A stretch of 64,000 nt of DNA, from NCBI GenBank assembly GCA_947476275.1, contig CANJPQ010000007.1, forward strand, positions 1 to 64,000, written 5' to 3'. The position numbers and the translations under genes are program-made. Under the pieces are notes generated by a model, which was not told where the DNA came from, made no database searches, and worked only from the letters and a program-made list of their open reading frames with translations. Every line of letters starts with the position of its first letter. Position 1 is the stretch's first letter. This stretch comes from Fidelibacterota bacterium. Its GTDB lineage: Bacteria > Pseudomonadota > Alphaproteobacteria > Rhodospirillales > Rhodospirillaceae. This document shows positions 34,631-43,887 of the stretch, in pieces.

Positions 34631-36700
34631 ATGGCCGCCAGACATACCTGTGCACTGCTGTTCGCCTTTGTCATGCCCGCGCTGGCCGCCGCACCGCAGG
34701 TAGGACCAAAGGAGATCGGCGGCACCGTGATGGGCGCCAAGGGTCCCGAAGCCGGCGTGTGGGTGATCGCGGAAACTTCCGATCTGCCGACTCGGTTCGC
34801 CCGCATCGTCGTCACCAACGACGCCGGCCAGTACCTGATCCCCGATCTACCGGCGGCCACATATAATGTGTGGGTGCGCGGCTATGGCTTGGTGGACTCG
34901 CCGAAGCAGAAGAGTGCCCCGGGTAAGCCCCTCGCTCTCAAGGCGGTGCCCGCGCCGAGCGCGGCTGCGGCCGCGGCGTATTATCCGGCGATCTACTGGT
35001 ATTCGATGCTGAATATCCCGGCGAAGTCCGAGTTCCCGCTCGGGCCGGTGAAGGACCAGAACGTCTGGCTCGACCTTGTGAAGACCGACGGCTGCGTCAC
35101 CTGCCACCAGCTCGGCGATCTCGCCACCCGCACGATCCCGAAAGAACTCGGCGCGTTCGAGAGTCACGCAGATGCTTGGTTGCGGCGTTTGCAGTCGGGA
35201 CAAGCCGGCGGCAACATGGCCGATACTATCGGCCGTCTCGACAGCCAGAAGGCTCTCGATCTGTTCGGCGATTGGACGCAACGCGTGGCGAAGGGCGAGT
35301 TGCCCAAGACGCAGCCGGAGCGGCCGAAAGGCATCGAGCGCAATGTGGTCGTGACGTGGTGGGAGTGGGCGAGCCCCAAGTCTTACATGCACGATGAAAG
35401 CTCGACGGATCGCCGCAAGCCGACCGTGAACGCCTACGGCAAGATCTATGGCGCGACGGAACTGAGCACGGATGACTTGCCGGTGCTGGACCCGGTGACC
35501 AACACCGCGACCACCATCCGTGCGCCGGTACGCGATCCCAATACGCCCAAGGCCGATCCGCCGATTGCGGACTCCCCCTACTGGGGCGAGGAGACGATTT
35601 GGGACAGCCAGGCCAACATCCACAACCCGATGTTCGACGGCCAGGCGCGCGTGTGGTTCACGCATCGCATCCGCCCGCCGGCGACGCCGAAGTTCTGTCA
35701 GGCCGGGTCGGCGCATCCGTCGGCGAAGGCGTTCCCGGTCAACACGGCCGGGCGCCAGTTGTCGGTCTACGATCCGAAGACAGCCAAGTTCTCCCTGATC
35801 GACACTTGTTTCAGTACGCACCATCTCCAATTCGCGCCGGACGCCAACGACACGCTGTGGACCAGCGGCGGCGGGCAGGTGATCGGCTGGCTCGACAGCA
35901 AGAAGTATCTCGCCACCAACGATGAGCAGGCATCGCAGGGGTGGAGCCCCTTCATCGTCGATACCAACGGCAACGGCAAACGCGATGACTATGTAGAGCC
36001 CAATCAGCCGGTCGATCCGACGAAGGACAAGCGCGTGCTGTCGGGCTTCTACGGCGTGTCGCCCAATCCGGCCGATGGCACGATCTGGGGGTCGACCCTC
36101 GGCGTACCCGGCTTGCTGGTTCGGTTCGATCCCAAGACGCAGCTGACGGAGATCTACGCCATCCCCGCGCCGGGCTTTTCGCCGCGCGGCATGGACATCG
36201 ACAAGAACGGCGTCGTGTGGGCGCCGCTCGCCAGCGGCCACTTCGCCAGCTTCGATCGGCGCAAATGCAAAGGCCCGCTCAACGGGCCGGAGGCGGCGAC
36301 CGGCAAGCATTGTCCTGAAGGCTGGCAACTGCATCGCTTCCCCGGGCCGCAGTTCGCGGGCCTGGACGAAGGGGCCAGCGCCGAGGCGAGTTACTACTCC
36401 TGGGTCGATCAGCACAACACGCTGGGTCTCGGCGAGAACGTGCCTATCGCCACAGGCAATCAGAACGATTCGATGATCGTCTACCACGACGGCAAGATGA
36501 TCCAGTTGCACGTGCCGTATCCGCTCGGCTTCTACGCCAAGGGGCTCGACGGCCGGATCGACGATGCGAACGCCGGATGGAAGGGCCGTGGCCTCTGGAC
36601 CACCACCGGCGACCGCACGCCGTTCCACAACGAAGGCGGCAAGGGCAATCGTCCGCGCGTCGTGCACTTCCAGATCCGCCCCGATCCGCTGAGTCCCTAG
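34631..36700 (+). CDS. Secreted protein: carboxypeptidase-regulatory-like domain, heme motif and beta-propeller
   Basis: 689 residues from ATG 34631 (GGGGAGA upstream). Signal peptide to about residue 21 (MPALAAAP), then a Cna/carboxypeptidase-regulatory-like beta-sandwich (about 25-105: GGTVMGAKGPEAGVWVIAET, YLIPDLPAATYNVWVRGYG). A single c-type heme motif CVTCH sits at 155-159. The remainder resembles an SMP-30/virginiamycin-B-lyase-like propeller (ADGTIWGSTLGVPGLLVRFD, GMDIDKNGVVWAPL). Probably periplasmic; the heme suggests electron transfer from a substrate bound to the propeller. Three bases separate it from the next exported protein. Confidence 0.78.
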   Translation: MAARHTCALLFAFVMPALAAAPQVGPKEIGGTVMGAKGPEAGVWVIAETSDLPTRFARIVVTNDAGQYLIPDLPAATYNVWVRGYGLVDSPKQKSAPGKPLALKAVPAPSAAAAAAYYPAIYWYSMLNIPAKSEFPLGPVKDQNVWLDLVKTDGCVTCHQLGDLATRTIPKELGAFESHADAWLRRLQSGQAGGNMADTIGRLDSQKALDLFGDWTQRVAKGELPKTQPERPKGIERNVVVTWWEWASPKSYMHDESSTDRRKPTVNAYGKIYGATELSTDDLPVLDPVTNTATTIRAPVRDPNTPKADPPIADSPYWGEETIWDSQANIHNPMFDGQARVWFTHRIRPPATPKFCQAGSAHPSAKAFPVNTAGRQLSVYDPKTAKFSLIDTCFSTHHLQFAPDANDTLWTSGGGQVIGWLDSKKYLATNDEQASQGWSPFIVDTNGNGKRDDYVEPNQPVDPTKDKRVLSGFYGVSPNPADGTIWGSTLGVPGLLVRFDPKTQLTEIYAIPAPGFSPRGMDIDKNGVVWAPLASGHFASFDRRKCKGPLNGPEAATGKHCPEGWQLHRFPGPQFAGLDEGASAEASYYSWVDQHNTLGLGENVPIATGNQNDSMIVYHDGKMIQLHVPYPLGFYAKGLDGRIDDANAGWKGRGLWTTTGDRTPFHNEGGKGNRPRVVHFQIRPDPLSP

Positions 36701-36703
36701 AAC

Positions 36704-38488
36704 GTGGTGGTTCGTCGGTCTTTCTGCCTGGCATTGGCGTTGTGTGTTGCGTCGACCGGTTTGCATGCGCAAAGCGGCGACCTGCAGGCGAGCTACGATT
36801 TCCTGGTGCGGGAGCGCTCCGCGGGTGGGGCGCTTCTTAACTTCCCTATCGCGAACGGCAACTACCTGCTGCCGAGCAGTTACTACGATACCGGCGCCTA
36901 CTGGGGCACGCATGTGTGCGAACGTTCCAGCGCAAAATGCGCGGTCAAGGACACATACAACGTCCTGAACTACGAACTCTCGCCCGAGCCGGGAGCAGCG
37001 GGGACGCTGCAGGTGGAGCGCGTCAATGCGCACACTGGCGCCAATATCTACGACGCCGCGACATGGCAGATCGCGGTCATGGTGGGGTATGTGAAGAACA
37101 AGTTCCGCTTGTCGTCGCCCACCAGCGCCTATTCCCTGGCGAGCGGCCTCTCGCAGGTCTTGCCCCTTACCAAGCGCGCCATCACGGCGGACAAGACGTT
37201 CGTCTACAATGGCAGCGTGATTGCCGAGGGCCCGCGCGCGTATGCGTTCCGCGCGTTGGCGCCTGCGTGGCTCGCGCCCGATCCGTTGATGGATACGCCG
37301 CAAGCGTCGTTCATCACGGCGCGCAATCTGCCGCCGTTGAATGCGGCCTATGCGACAGGAAAGATCAGCTGGAGCGACTGGAAGCCGATCACCGGCGAGA
37401 ATGCATGGGCTTTTCTCATCGGCCCATTGCAGGCAGCCCATCTTCACCATGTCGTCTTCGAGAAGAAGACATTCGTTCCATTCAGCGACCTGGCGGTGCA
37501 GAACGCGTTGGATCTCTTGCCGACCTTCGCGGCGATGCAGTCGGCGGTGGGCGGTGTTTACTACGCGCCGGCCGGCACCATCGGCAATGAGGGCGACGCG
37601 CCGGTCGATCCCCATGAGATTTCGGTGGAGAATAACTTCTCGCTCTATGCGGGGCTGCAAATCCTGCGGTCGACGTTGGGCGGAGAACTCGAAAGCGATG
37701 CCGCGTCAACCGGCGATGAGAAGACGAAGATCGCGGACGCCCTTCGGCTGATCGAGGCGATGATTTCCGGCGGCCGGATCGGCAACAATCGTGAAACCAA
37801 AGGGCTGCTGTCCTTCTTCCGCATGGCTGCCTGGCAGAACGGTGCGTTTGTGCAAGGCGGCTTGGCTGATGGTCGCGACTGGGTTCCGGCGAACGGCACC
37901 AAGGCGGTGGACGTGCAGACCTGGGGCATCGCGGCACTGGGCGCGAAGCGGATCGACCAGTGGTTCGGCGACGGCGCGTCGTATGCGCTGTGGCAGCAAC
38001 TCAAGACGTGGGGCGGATACGGCGTGGGGCATACGCTCTGGGGCGTGGGCTATTCCGACAAGGATGGCAACGGCATCGATCCAAGCGGCGCGTATCGGCA
38101 AGGCGTGATGTCGGGGGAATGGACGGCGGGGGCGATCACCGCCGTCCGGAATATGATCGCCTATTATGGCGCAGAGGAGCGATCTTCACCCCACGCCGCT
38201 ACTGCGAAAAAATACGTCGCAAGCTTAAAGCAGGATGAGGCCGCGATGCTGACCGCGCTCGCCACGTTGCGGATCGATCGGTATCCGTCGGCGGGCTTTC
38301 CGGGAACGCCACCCGACTACGCCGCCCTCGTCTCGGTGAAGACCAAGCCGTATCTCTACGCCAGCACGCGCTATCACATTCCGTTCGGGTGGTATGCAAA
38401 TCCGCTTCCGAGCACGGCATCGACGGCGTGGATGATCATGGTGGCCGATCACTACGACCCGTTTGGATATGCCGGCGCGCCGAATTGA
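36704..38488 (+). CDS. Secreted six-hairpin-like protein, unknown function
   Basis: 594 residues from GTG 36704, three bases after the previous stop; no clear SD, so coupling is likely. Signal peptide RRSFCLALALCVASTGLHAQ. The repeating helical pattern with aromatic ends (TGENAWAFLIGPLQAA, ENNFSLYAGLQILRSTL, AVDVQTWGIAALGAK, STASTAWMIMVADHYDPF) resembles (alpha/alpha)6 six-hairpin glycosidases. I cannot assign a family or a catalytic pair with confidence. A role in glycan breakdown outside the cytoplasm is inferred from the fold pattern only. Confidence 0.65.
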   Translation: MVVRRSFCLALALCVASTGLHAQSGDLQASYDFLVRERSAGGALLNFPIANGNYLLPSSYYDTGAYWGTHVCERSSAKCAVKDTYNVLNYELSPEPGAAGTLQVERVNAHTGANIYDAATWQIAVMVGYVKNKFRLSSPTSAYSLASGLSQVLPLTKRAITADKTFVYNGSVIAEGPRAYAFRALAPAWLAPDPLMDTPQASFITARNLPPLNAAYATGKISWSDWKPITGENAWAFLIGPLQAAHLHHVVFEKKTFVPFSDLAVQNALDLLPTFAAMQSAVGGVYYAPAGTIGNEGDAPVDPHEISVENNFSLYAGLQILRSTLGGELESDAASTGDEKTKIADALRLIEAMISGGRIGNNRETKGLLSFFRMAAWQNGAFVQGGLADGRDWVPANGTKAVDVQTWGIAALGAKRIDQWFGDGASYALWQQLKTWGGYGVGHTLWGVGYSDKDGNGIDPSGAYRQGVMSGEWTAGAITAVRNMIAYYGAEERSSPHAATAKKYVASLKQDEAAMLTALATLRIDRYPSAGFPGTPPDYAALVSVKTKPYLYASTRYHIPFGWYANPLPSTASTAWMIMVADHYDPFGYAGAPN

Positions 38489-38624
38489 CCCTTGGCCAGG
38501 ACACTACGACCCGCGCCTTGTGGTTTCACTATACGGCCTCCTCAGTGTGGTCAGCGCATCGATGATGCGTCGCTTTCAGCGCCCTACGGCACTATCAATA
38601 GCGGCACGATAGGCGGAGGGGCCC

Positions 38625-40121
38625 ATGCGCACGTTCAAACGGATCGTGATCGCCCTGGTGGTGATCGTGCTGGTCGCGGCTGGCGGCGCCTATGGCACCT
38701 TCAAGGTGAAGAACGCGACCCCGCCGCAGCTACGCGAACCGAACTACTTTACCTACTACCAGAAGCAAGACCTCGTCCCGACGGGCAAGGTTGCAATCTT
38801 CGTGTCCGGCCTGTTCATGCCGGAATCCTTGCGCATTCCCGACTTCCACAATCTCGCGCTCAAGCCGACGCAGTATATCCCGTGGCCGTTCCGCGCACGT
38901 TCCTTCGAGGATCGCGGCGTGCTGCTGCTGGACACGGAAAAGTTCTACGAGTTCACGCCGTTCACGCCGACGCATCTGGTCGACTGGATGGGCAGCGACA
39001 CGGACGTCGACGGTGTTTCCTACACCGAGAAATTCCATCGCGGCGAGGTCCGCTGGGTGCCGCCGAACCCGACCCAGCACATGGATCATGGGTCCTTCAG
39101 CTACACCGGCCGCAAGGGCGGCATGCCGACCCAGGCGCAGAAGCTGATCACCAAGGCGCGGGTATACTACTACGGCAAGAACAAGGGTTTCGTGGACGGC
39201 CGCGTGCCCCACGAGGCCGGCGAATGGGCGATCGTCAAGGCGGCGATGGACATCCTCAAGGCCAAGTACGACGACGTACCGTTCGCCTTCGTCACGGCGG
39301 AAGACGAGGGTCGCGCCGAACACGAGATGGTCAAACTGCTCGACGGCGGGGCCGACACCATCGTCATCTCCATGCCGGCCGCGATCTATTCGCACCATGA
39401 GGAGTTCAACGGCTCGATCCGCCACGCAGCCGAATACATCGCGGACTGGCGCAAAGCGCACGACAACAAGCCGATCAAGATGATCATCCAGCCGCAACTG
39501 GCCGGATTTCCTGTCGTGCGACAGGCGCACCTGCAACTCCTCAAAGATCGTCTCGATACGCTGCCGGAGGGGGCGAAGGTCAAGGTGGTTGTCTCGGTCC
39601 ACGGCATGGCGTGGGACAACGTGCCGGAAGAGGCGTGGATCAAGCTCGCCCCGGCCTACGTCAATCCGATGATGGACGACGTGAAGGCGATGTTGGCGAC
39701 CTACAAGTTCGGCAAGACTGAAGCCGTGCAAGCGCAGGATCATTTCGCGGATCACATCAGCGACCCGAAGCAGAAGTATCTGTCCACTAACCGCGCTTAT
39801 TGGGAAGGCATCAGGGCGGGCTACGACTATATCGTCAACATGCCCATCGAGTTCTTCGCCGAGAACACCGACACCATGTTTAGCCACGCGATGTTCAACT
39901 TCGAGGGGTTCCCGGGCTACGATATCTACGAACCGGTGGACTATCCGGACTGGAGCGTGCCCTACACCCGCACCTTCAAGGTCGAGAACACCACGGTGAT
40001 CTACAACGGCCTGCCGGTGGGTAAGTACAATGCACCTCTGGTTCAGGCCTACGCTGAGGCGCTGGCGTCCGTTCTGGACAAGGCGCCGAGCAAGGTGGCG
40101 GTGAAGGAGCCCGCTCGGTGA
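38625..40121 (+). CDS. Membrane-anchored chelatase-fold-like protein
   Basis: 498 residues with GGAGG upstream and one N-terminal membrane helix (residues 7-25), so the bulk is probably periplasmic. The C-terminal half shows a ferrochelatase/CbiX-like pattern: VPFAFVTAEDEGRAEHEM, GGADTIVISMPAAIYSHHEE and VKVVVSVHGMAWDNVPEEAW, where ferrochelatases have a SxHG motif. Several His residues (SHHEE, VSVHG, QDHFADH) could bind metal. Catalytic tetrapyrrole metallation in the periplasm would be unusual, so a metal-binding role is equally possible. It begins 136 bases after the preceding gene. Confidence 0.6.
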   Translation: MRTFKRIVIALVVIVLVAAGGAYGTFKVKNATPPQLREPNYFTYYQKQDLVPTGKVAIFVSGLFMPESLRIPDFHNLALKPTQYIPWPFRARSFEDRGVLLLDTEKFYEFTPFTPTHLVDWMGSDTDVDGVSYTEKFHRGEVRWVPPNPTQHMDHGSFSYTGRKGGMPTQAQKLITKARVYYYGKNKGFVDGRVPHEAGEWAIVKAAMDILKAKYDDVPFAFVTAEDEGRAEHEMVKLLDGGADTIVISMPAAIYSHHEEFNGSIRHAAEYIADWRKAHDNKPIKMIIQPQLAGFPVVRQAHLQLLKDRLDTLPEGAKVKVVVSVHGMAWDNVPEEAWIKLAPAYVNPMMDDVKAMLATYKFGKTEAVQAQDHFADHISDPKQKYLSTNRAYWEGIRAGYDYIVNMPIEFFAENTDTMFSHAMFNFEGFPGYDIYEPVDYPDWSVPYTRTFKVENTTVIYNGLPVGKYNAPLVQAYAEALASVLDKAPSKVAVKEPAR

Positions 40122-40163
40122 ACCGACCCGTTCGCACCCTTTCGGCGCCCTAGGGCTGTGCTA

Positions 40164-40192
40164 GCCTCCTGACCCTCAATGGGACAGGAGGC
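40164..40192 (+). promoter_or_regulatory. Hairpin that buries the ribosome-binding site of the downstream hydrolase
   Basis: GCCTCCTG (40164-40171) is perfectly complementary to CAGGAGGC (40185-40192); inside, CCC and GGG add three more pairs around the loop TCAAT. The right arm contains AGGAGG, whose spacing to ATG 40199 is seven bases. In this fold the SD is fully paired, so translation would need opening of the stem. It could also act as a weak stop after the upstream gene, but no U-run follows. Confidence 0.6.
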
Positions 40193-40198
40193 GATGCC

Positions 40199-41092
40199 AT
40201 GACCTCACACTTTCAGCGCCGATCCGTGCTGGCTCTGCCGGGCGCGCTTGCCGTCGCCGCGGCGCTTCCGGCGCAGGCTGCCGCCACCGCGCCTTGGACC
40301 CAGGAAGGCATCATCCGCCGTCCCGGTCTGCAGATCCACTACGCCACGGCCGGGAGCGGCCCGACGCTGGTGCTGCTCCACAAGCTCGGTGGCTGGATTG
40401 CCGATTGGCGTCATATCGTCCCGGCGCTGGCGCAGAAATACAAAGTGATCGCCATCGATTGCCCCGGCCATGGGGACTCCACGGTCGAGGGCAAACCGCC
40501 CTATCTGCTCAGCCTGCATGAAACCGCGGCGACGATCCTCACGGCGCTCGATGAACTCGGCGTGAAGAAATTCGCGCTCGTCGGCAATTCCCTCGGCGGC
40601 TGTGTCGCCACCTGTCTCGCCGCGGTCTGGCCGGAGCGCGTGACCCACCTCGGCCTGCTCAGCGTCGCGCTGTTCCAGGTGACGCCGCGCGATCAACTCG
40701 ACGCCCTGGAGCCCCCCGGCACCTGGGGCCCGAACGACGAGCCGCAGACCCGCCCCTGGGAGGACCAGAAGAAGCGCTTCGGCATCGCCGACAAGTCCAC
40801 CTACGAGGAGCAGGTCGCCAGCCGCGCCAAGGCCGGACCCTGGGTGCGCCCTGCCCAACGTGGCGTGGCCAATGGTGGTGTGATCGACTATCTCGCCCGC
40901 ATCACCGCGCCCACGCTGCTGATCTACGGCGAGGTGCCCAACCAGTACAGCGAGTACGAGAAGCCCGGCTTGGCGACAGCGAAGAGCGGGCGCGCCGTGC
41001 GTATCCCGAAAGCCGGCGCCTTCGCCCATCAGGACAATCCGCGCGCGACTGAAAAAGCGCTGCTGGAGTTCCTGGCGGAGAAGGGCGCGTAA
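40199..41092 (+). CDS. Exported alpha/beta hydrolase
   Basis: 297 residues, with an N-terminal export signal (RRSVLALPGALAVAAALPAQA, RR present). The fold is complete: TLVLLHKLGGWIADWR (oxyanion region), DCPGHGDS, nucleophile elbow GNSLGG with Ser in place, an acid loop LLIYGEVPN and a terminal His in AFAHQDNPRA. It probably hydrolyses esters or C-C bonds in the periplasm; substrate unknown. Its ribosome site lies in a stable hairpin. About 60 non-coding bases separate it from the convergent amidase gene. Confidence 0.87.
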   Translation: MTSHFQRRSVLALPGALAVAAALPAQAAATAPWTQEGIIRRPGLQIHYATAGSGPTLVLLHKLGGWIADWRHIVPALAQKYKVIAIDCPGHGDSTVEGKPPYLLSLHETAATILTALDELGVKKFALVGNSLGGCVATCLAAVWPERVTHLGLLSVALFQVTPRDQLDALEPPGTWGPNDEPQTRPWEDQKKRFGIADKSTYEEQVASRAKAGPWVRPAQRGVANGGVIDYLARITAPTLLIYGEVPNQYSEYEKPGLATAKSGRAVRIPKAGAFAHQDNPRATEKALLEFLAEKGA

Positions 41093-41151
41093 CGTTGCGC
41101 TAAGCCGAGGGCAGCGCGCGCGCCGACTACGGCGGTCGCCGCGTGAATCTT

Positions 41152-42468
41152 CTAGCGCCGCGTCGGCAATGTCGGGCGCGTGCGGTGAAACTCCGTGCGC
41201 GCCTGATAGGCCGCGCCGAGACGGAACAGCATCGCTTCGCCGAACCAGGGCGCGACCAGCTGCATGCCGATCGGCAATCCATCGTCGTCGAAGCCTACGG
41301 GCACCGAGAGGCCCGGCAGCGCGAGTGCGCTGACGCCATAGGTGAAACGCGCGATCTGCCGCGTACCCTCGATCATGTCTGCGGAGTTCGCCAGCCGTGG
41401 CGCTGTGATTGGCGTGGTTGGGGTGAGGATCGTGTCCACCTGACCGAAAAGGCGGCGCCATTCCACCTTCCAGGCGCCCATCCATCGCAAGGCGCCGGCG
41501 TAGTCTTGCGCCGTGGGCCCGATGCCGAGCTTCAGGCGCCGCAGGACTTCCTCGCCGAAGGTCTCGGGCTGATGTTCCATTGCCGCGCGATGCACATCCG
41601 CCGCATCGGCTGCCATCACCGTGCCCATGAGCCGCGCCTGGGCTTCTTCTGCACGGGGGATCGTAATGTCCACCAGCCTTGCGCCTGCCGCTTCCAGAGC
41701 CTTCACTGCATCGCGCACGCGGCGTTCGACCGCCGGCTGCAAGTTCTCGAAATAGAAGTTGCGTGGGAGGCCGATCCGCACGCCGCCCGCGCCGGCGGTT
41801 AAGGGGCCGAGCACGTCATCGACCGGTCGGTCTGCTGAGTTCGGATCCTCAGGGTCATACCCGGTCATGACGGCAAAGGCACGCGCGACATCCTCGACCG
41901 CGTACGCCATGGGACCGACGGTATCGAGGGCTACGGATAGGGCCTGCACACCGCGGTTGGAGATGCGCCCCACCGTCGGCCGCAAGCCGACCACGCCGCA
42001 CAGGGCCGCCGGGATGCGCACGGAGCCGCCGGTGTCCGTGCCGATGCCGATGCGGCACATGCCCGCCGCGACCGCCGCCGCCGTGCCTGAACTCGATCCG
42101 CCCGTGATGCGTGACGGGTCCCAAGGATTCAGCGCCGCGCCGAAGTGCGCGTTCTCGCCGGTGCCGCCGTAACAGAATTCAGCGAGGTTGACTTTGCCGA
42201 CGGAGATTGTCCCCGCGGCCTTCAGCCGCCGCACGACCTCGGCATCTGCTTCGGCAATATGCGTTTTGAAGCGCATGTTGCCGTAGGTGCTGCGCACGCC
42301 GGCCACGTCGATGCAGTCTTTGTAGGCCACAGGCACGCCCGCAAGCGGGCCGTCGGCCGTCTGCACCGTATCCGCGGTGACGGTCAGCATCGCGTTGACC
42401 AGCGGATTCCAGACCCGGATGTTCTCGAGCGCCTCGGCGACGGCATCGTGCGGGGAGGAGACGGTCAT
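41152..42468 (-). CDS. Amidase-signature-family amidase
   Basis: 438 residues. The Ser-cisSer-Lys triad is visible: Lys in VPVAYKDCIDVAG, cis-Ser and nucleophile Ser in ITGGSSSGTAAAVAAG and GTDTGGSVRIPAALCGVVGL. No signal peptide. Family enzymes hydrolyse amides such as aryl amides, malonamide or biuret-type compounds. It lies nine bases downstream of matB on the same strand. A malonamate/malonamide route (amidase releasing malonate, MatB activating it) would make sense of the pair, but this is inference. Confidence 0.9.
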   Translation of the reverse strand: MTVSSPHDAVAEALENIRVWNPLVNAMLTVTADTVQTADGPLAGVPVAYKDCIDVAGVRSTYGNMRFKTHIAEADAEVVRRLKAAGTISVGKVNLAEFCYGGTGENAHFGAALNPWDPSRITGGSSSGTAAAVAAGMCRIGIGTDTGGSVRIPAALCGVVGLRPTVGRISNRGVQALSVALDTVGPMAYAVEDVARAFAVMTGYDPEDPNSADRPVDDVLGPLTAGAGGVRIGLPRNFYFENLQPAVERRVRDAVKALEAAGARLVDITIPRAEEAQARLMGTVMAADAADVHRAAMEHQPETFGEEVLRRLKLGIGPTAQDYAGALRWMGAWKVEWRRLFGQVDTILTPTTPITAPRLANSADMIEGTRQIARFTYGVSALALPGLSVPVGFDDDGLPIGMQLVAPWFGEAMLFRLGAAYQARTEFHRTRPTLPTRR

Positions 42469-42477
42469 CTCGCGCCC

Positions 42478-43878
42478 TTAGCTGAAAGTATCTGCATAGG
42501 TGGTACGCAATACGTTCTTCTGCACCTTGCCCATGGCGTTGCGCGGCAGGTCCTGCACGATAAACACCCGCTTGGGCACCTTGAACGCGGCAAGCTGCTT
42601 GCGCGCCGCCGCAATCAGGTCGTCCTCGGCGCAGGCGCCGATCACCACAGCCGTCACCGCTTCGCCGAAATCCTTGTGCGGCAGACCGATCACCGCGCTT
42701 TCGATCACACCCGGCATCTCATCGAGCACGAGCTCGATTTCCTTCGGGTAGACGTTGTAGCCGCCGGAAATGATCAGGTCCTTCGCCCGGCCGCTGATCC
42801 ACACGCGGCCGTCCGCGTCCTGCCGGCCCACATCACCGGTGATGAAGAAGCCGTCGGCGGTGAATTCCGCCGCGGTCTTCTCCGGCATGCGCCAATAGCC
42901 CTTGAACACGCTCGGGCCGCGGATCTCGATGCCGCCGGTTTCGCCGCCCGCAATGCGCAGTTCGACGCCGGGCAGGGGATAGCCAACGCTGCCGGCGACG
43001 CGGTCGCCGTTCAGCGGATTAGTGGTGATGATCACGGCTTCCGACATGCCGTAGCGTTCCAGGATGCGCTTGCCGGTGCGCGCCTCGAACTCCGCAAATG
43101 TGGACGGGAGCAGCGGCGCGGAGCCGCAGATGAACACCCGCATGTGGGCAGCGGTGTCGCGGGTAAAGGCGGCGTTCTCCAGCAGACGCGTGTAGAACGT
43201 CGGCACGCCCATCATGACGGTGGCGGACTTCAGGCCGGCCAGCACCTGCGCATCGTCGAACTTCGCCAGCCACACCATCGATGCGCCGGCCAGGAACACG
43301 CAGTGCATGGCGATGAACAGACCGTGCACATGGAAGATCGGCAGGGCGTGGAGTAGCACATCGTCGCCGGTGAAGGCCCAGGCCGTAGTGAGGGCGCGCG
43401 CATTGGCGGCGAGTGCGCCGTGGGTGAGCATCGCGCCCTTGGAGCGGCCGGTGGTCCCGGAGGTGTATATCAGCGAGGCGACGTCGCTCTCGCCGCGCGC
43501 GGTCGTTTCCCGCACCGGCGCCAGCGCCGCCGCCTCGCGCGCGAACGCCACGGCATCGGTGATGAACACGCGCGGTTCGGCGTCCTCGCGGAAGTAGGCG
43601 ACTTCGCTTTCCGTGTAGGCGGTGTTCAACGGCGTGAACACCGCGCCGATTTTCAAGGTCGCCAGGTACAGCATCACCGCTTCCGGCGACTTGGCGGTCT
43701 GCACCAGCACGCGGTCGCCGATCGCCACGCCGCGGGCTTTCAGCAGCGCCGCGACGCGTCCGGTGCCGTCCTCCAACGCGCTGTAGCTGAGCGCGCTGCC
43801 GTCCGGAAGGCGGAAGCAGGCTTTCCCGCGGTCAGCCGGAAAGCCCGCCGCCAAAACCTCGTAGAGATTGGCCGACAT
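42478..43878 (-). CDS. matB: Malonyl-CoA synthetase (MatB-like AMP-forming acyl-CoA ligase)
   Basis: 466 residues, shorter than general acyl-CoA ligases and about the length of MatB. The AMP-binding P-loop is SLIYTSGTTGRSKGAML; then HALPIFHVHGLFIA, VMMGVPTFYTRLLE, ERYGMSEAVI and NPLNGDRVAGSVGYPLPGVE follow the MatB pattern closely. C-terminal lid: GRAKDLIISGGYNVYPKEIE and the catalytic Lys in RNAMGKVQKN. It converts malonate, ATP and CoA to malonyl-CoA. No malonyl-CoA decarboxylase (matA) lies alongside. Confidence 0.85.
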   Translation of the reverse strand: MSANLYEVLAAGFPADRGKACFRLPDGSALSYSALEDGTGRVAALLKARGVAIGDRVLVQTAKSPEAVMLYLATLKIGAVFTPLNTAYTESEVAYFREDAEPRVFITDAVAFAREAAALAPVRETTARGESDVASLIYTSGTTGRSKGAMLTHGALAANARALTTAWAFTGDDVLLHALPIFHVHGLFIAMHCVFLAGASMVWLAKFDDAQVLAGLKSATVMMGVPTFYTRLLENAAFTRDTAAHMRVFICGSAPLLPSTFAEFEARTGKRILERYGMSEAVIITTNPLNGDRVAGSVGYPLPGVELRIAGGETGGIEIRGPSVFKGYWRMPEKTAAEFTADGFFITGDVGRQDADGRVWISGRAKDLIISGGYNVYPKEIELVLDEMPGVIESAVIGLPHKDFGEAVTAVVIGACAEDDLIAAARKQLAAFKVPKRVFIVQDLPRNAMGKVQKNVLRTTYADTFS

Positions 43879-43887
43879 CGAAGGAAG

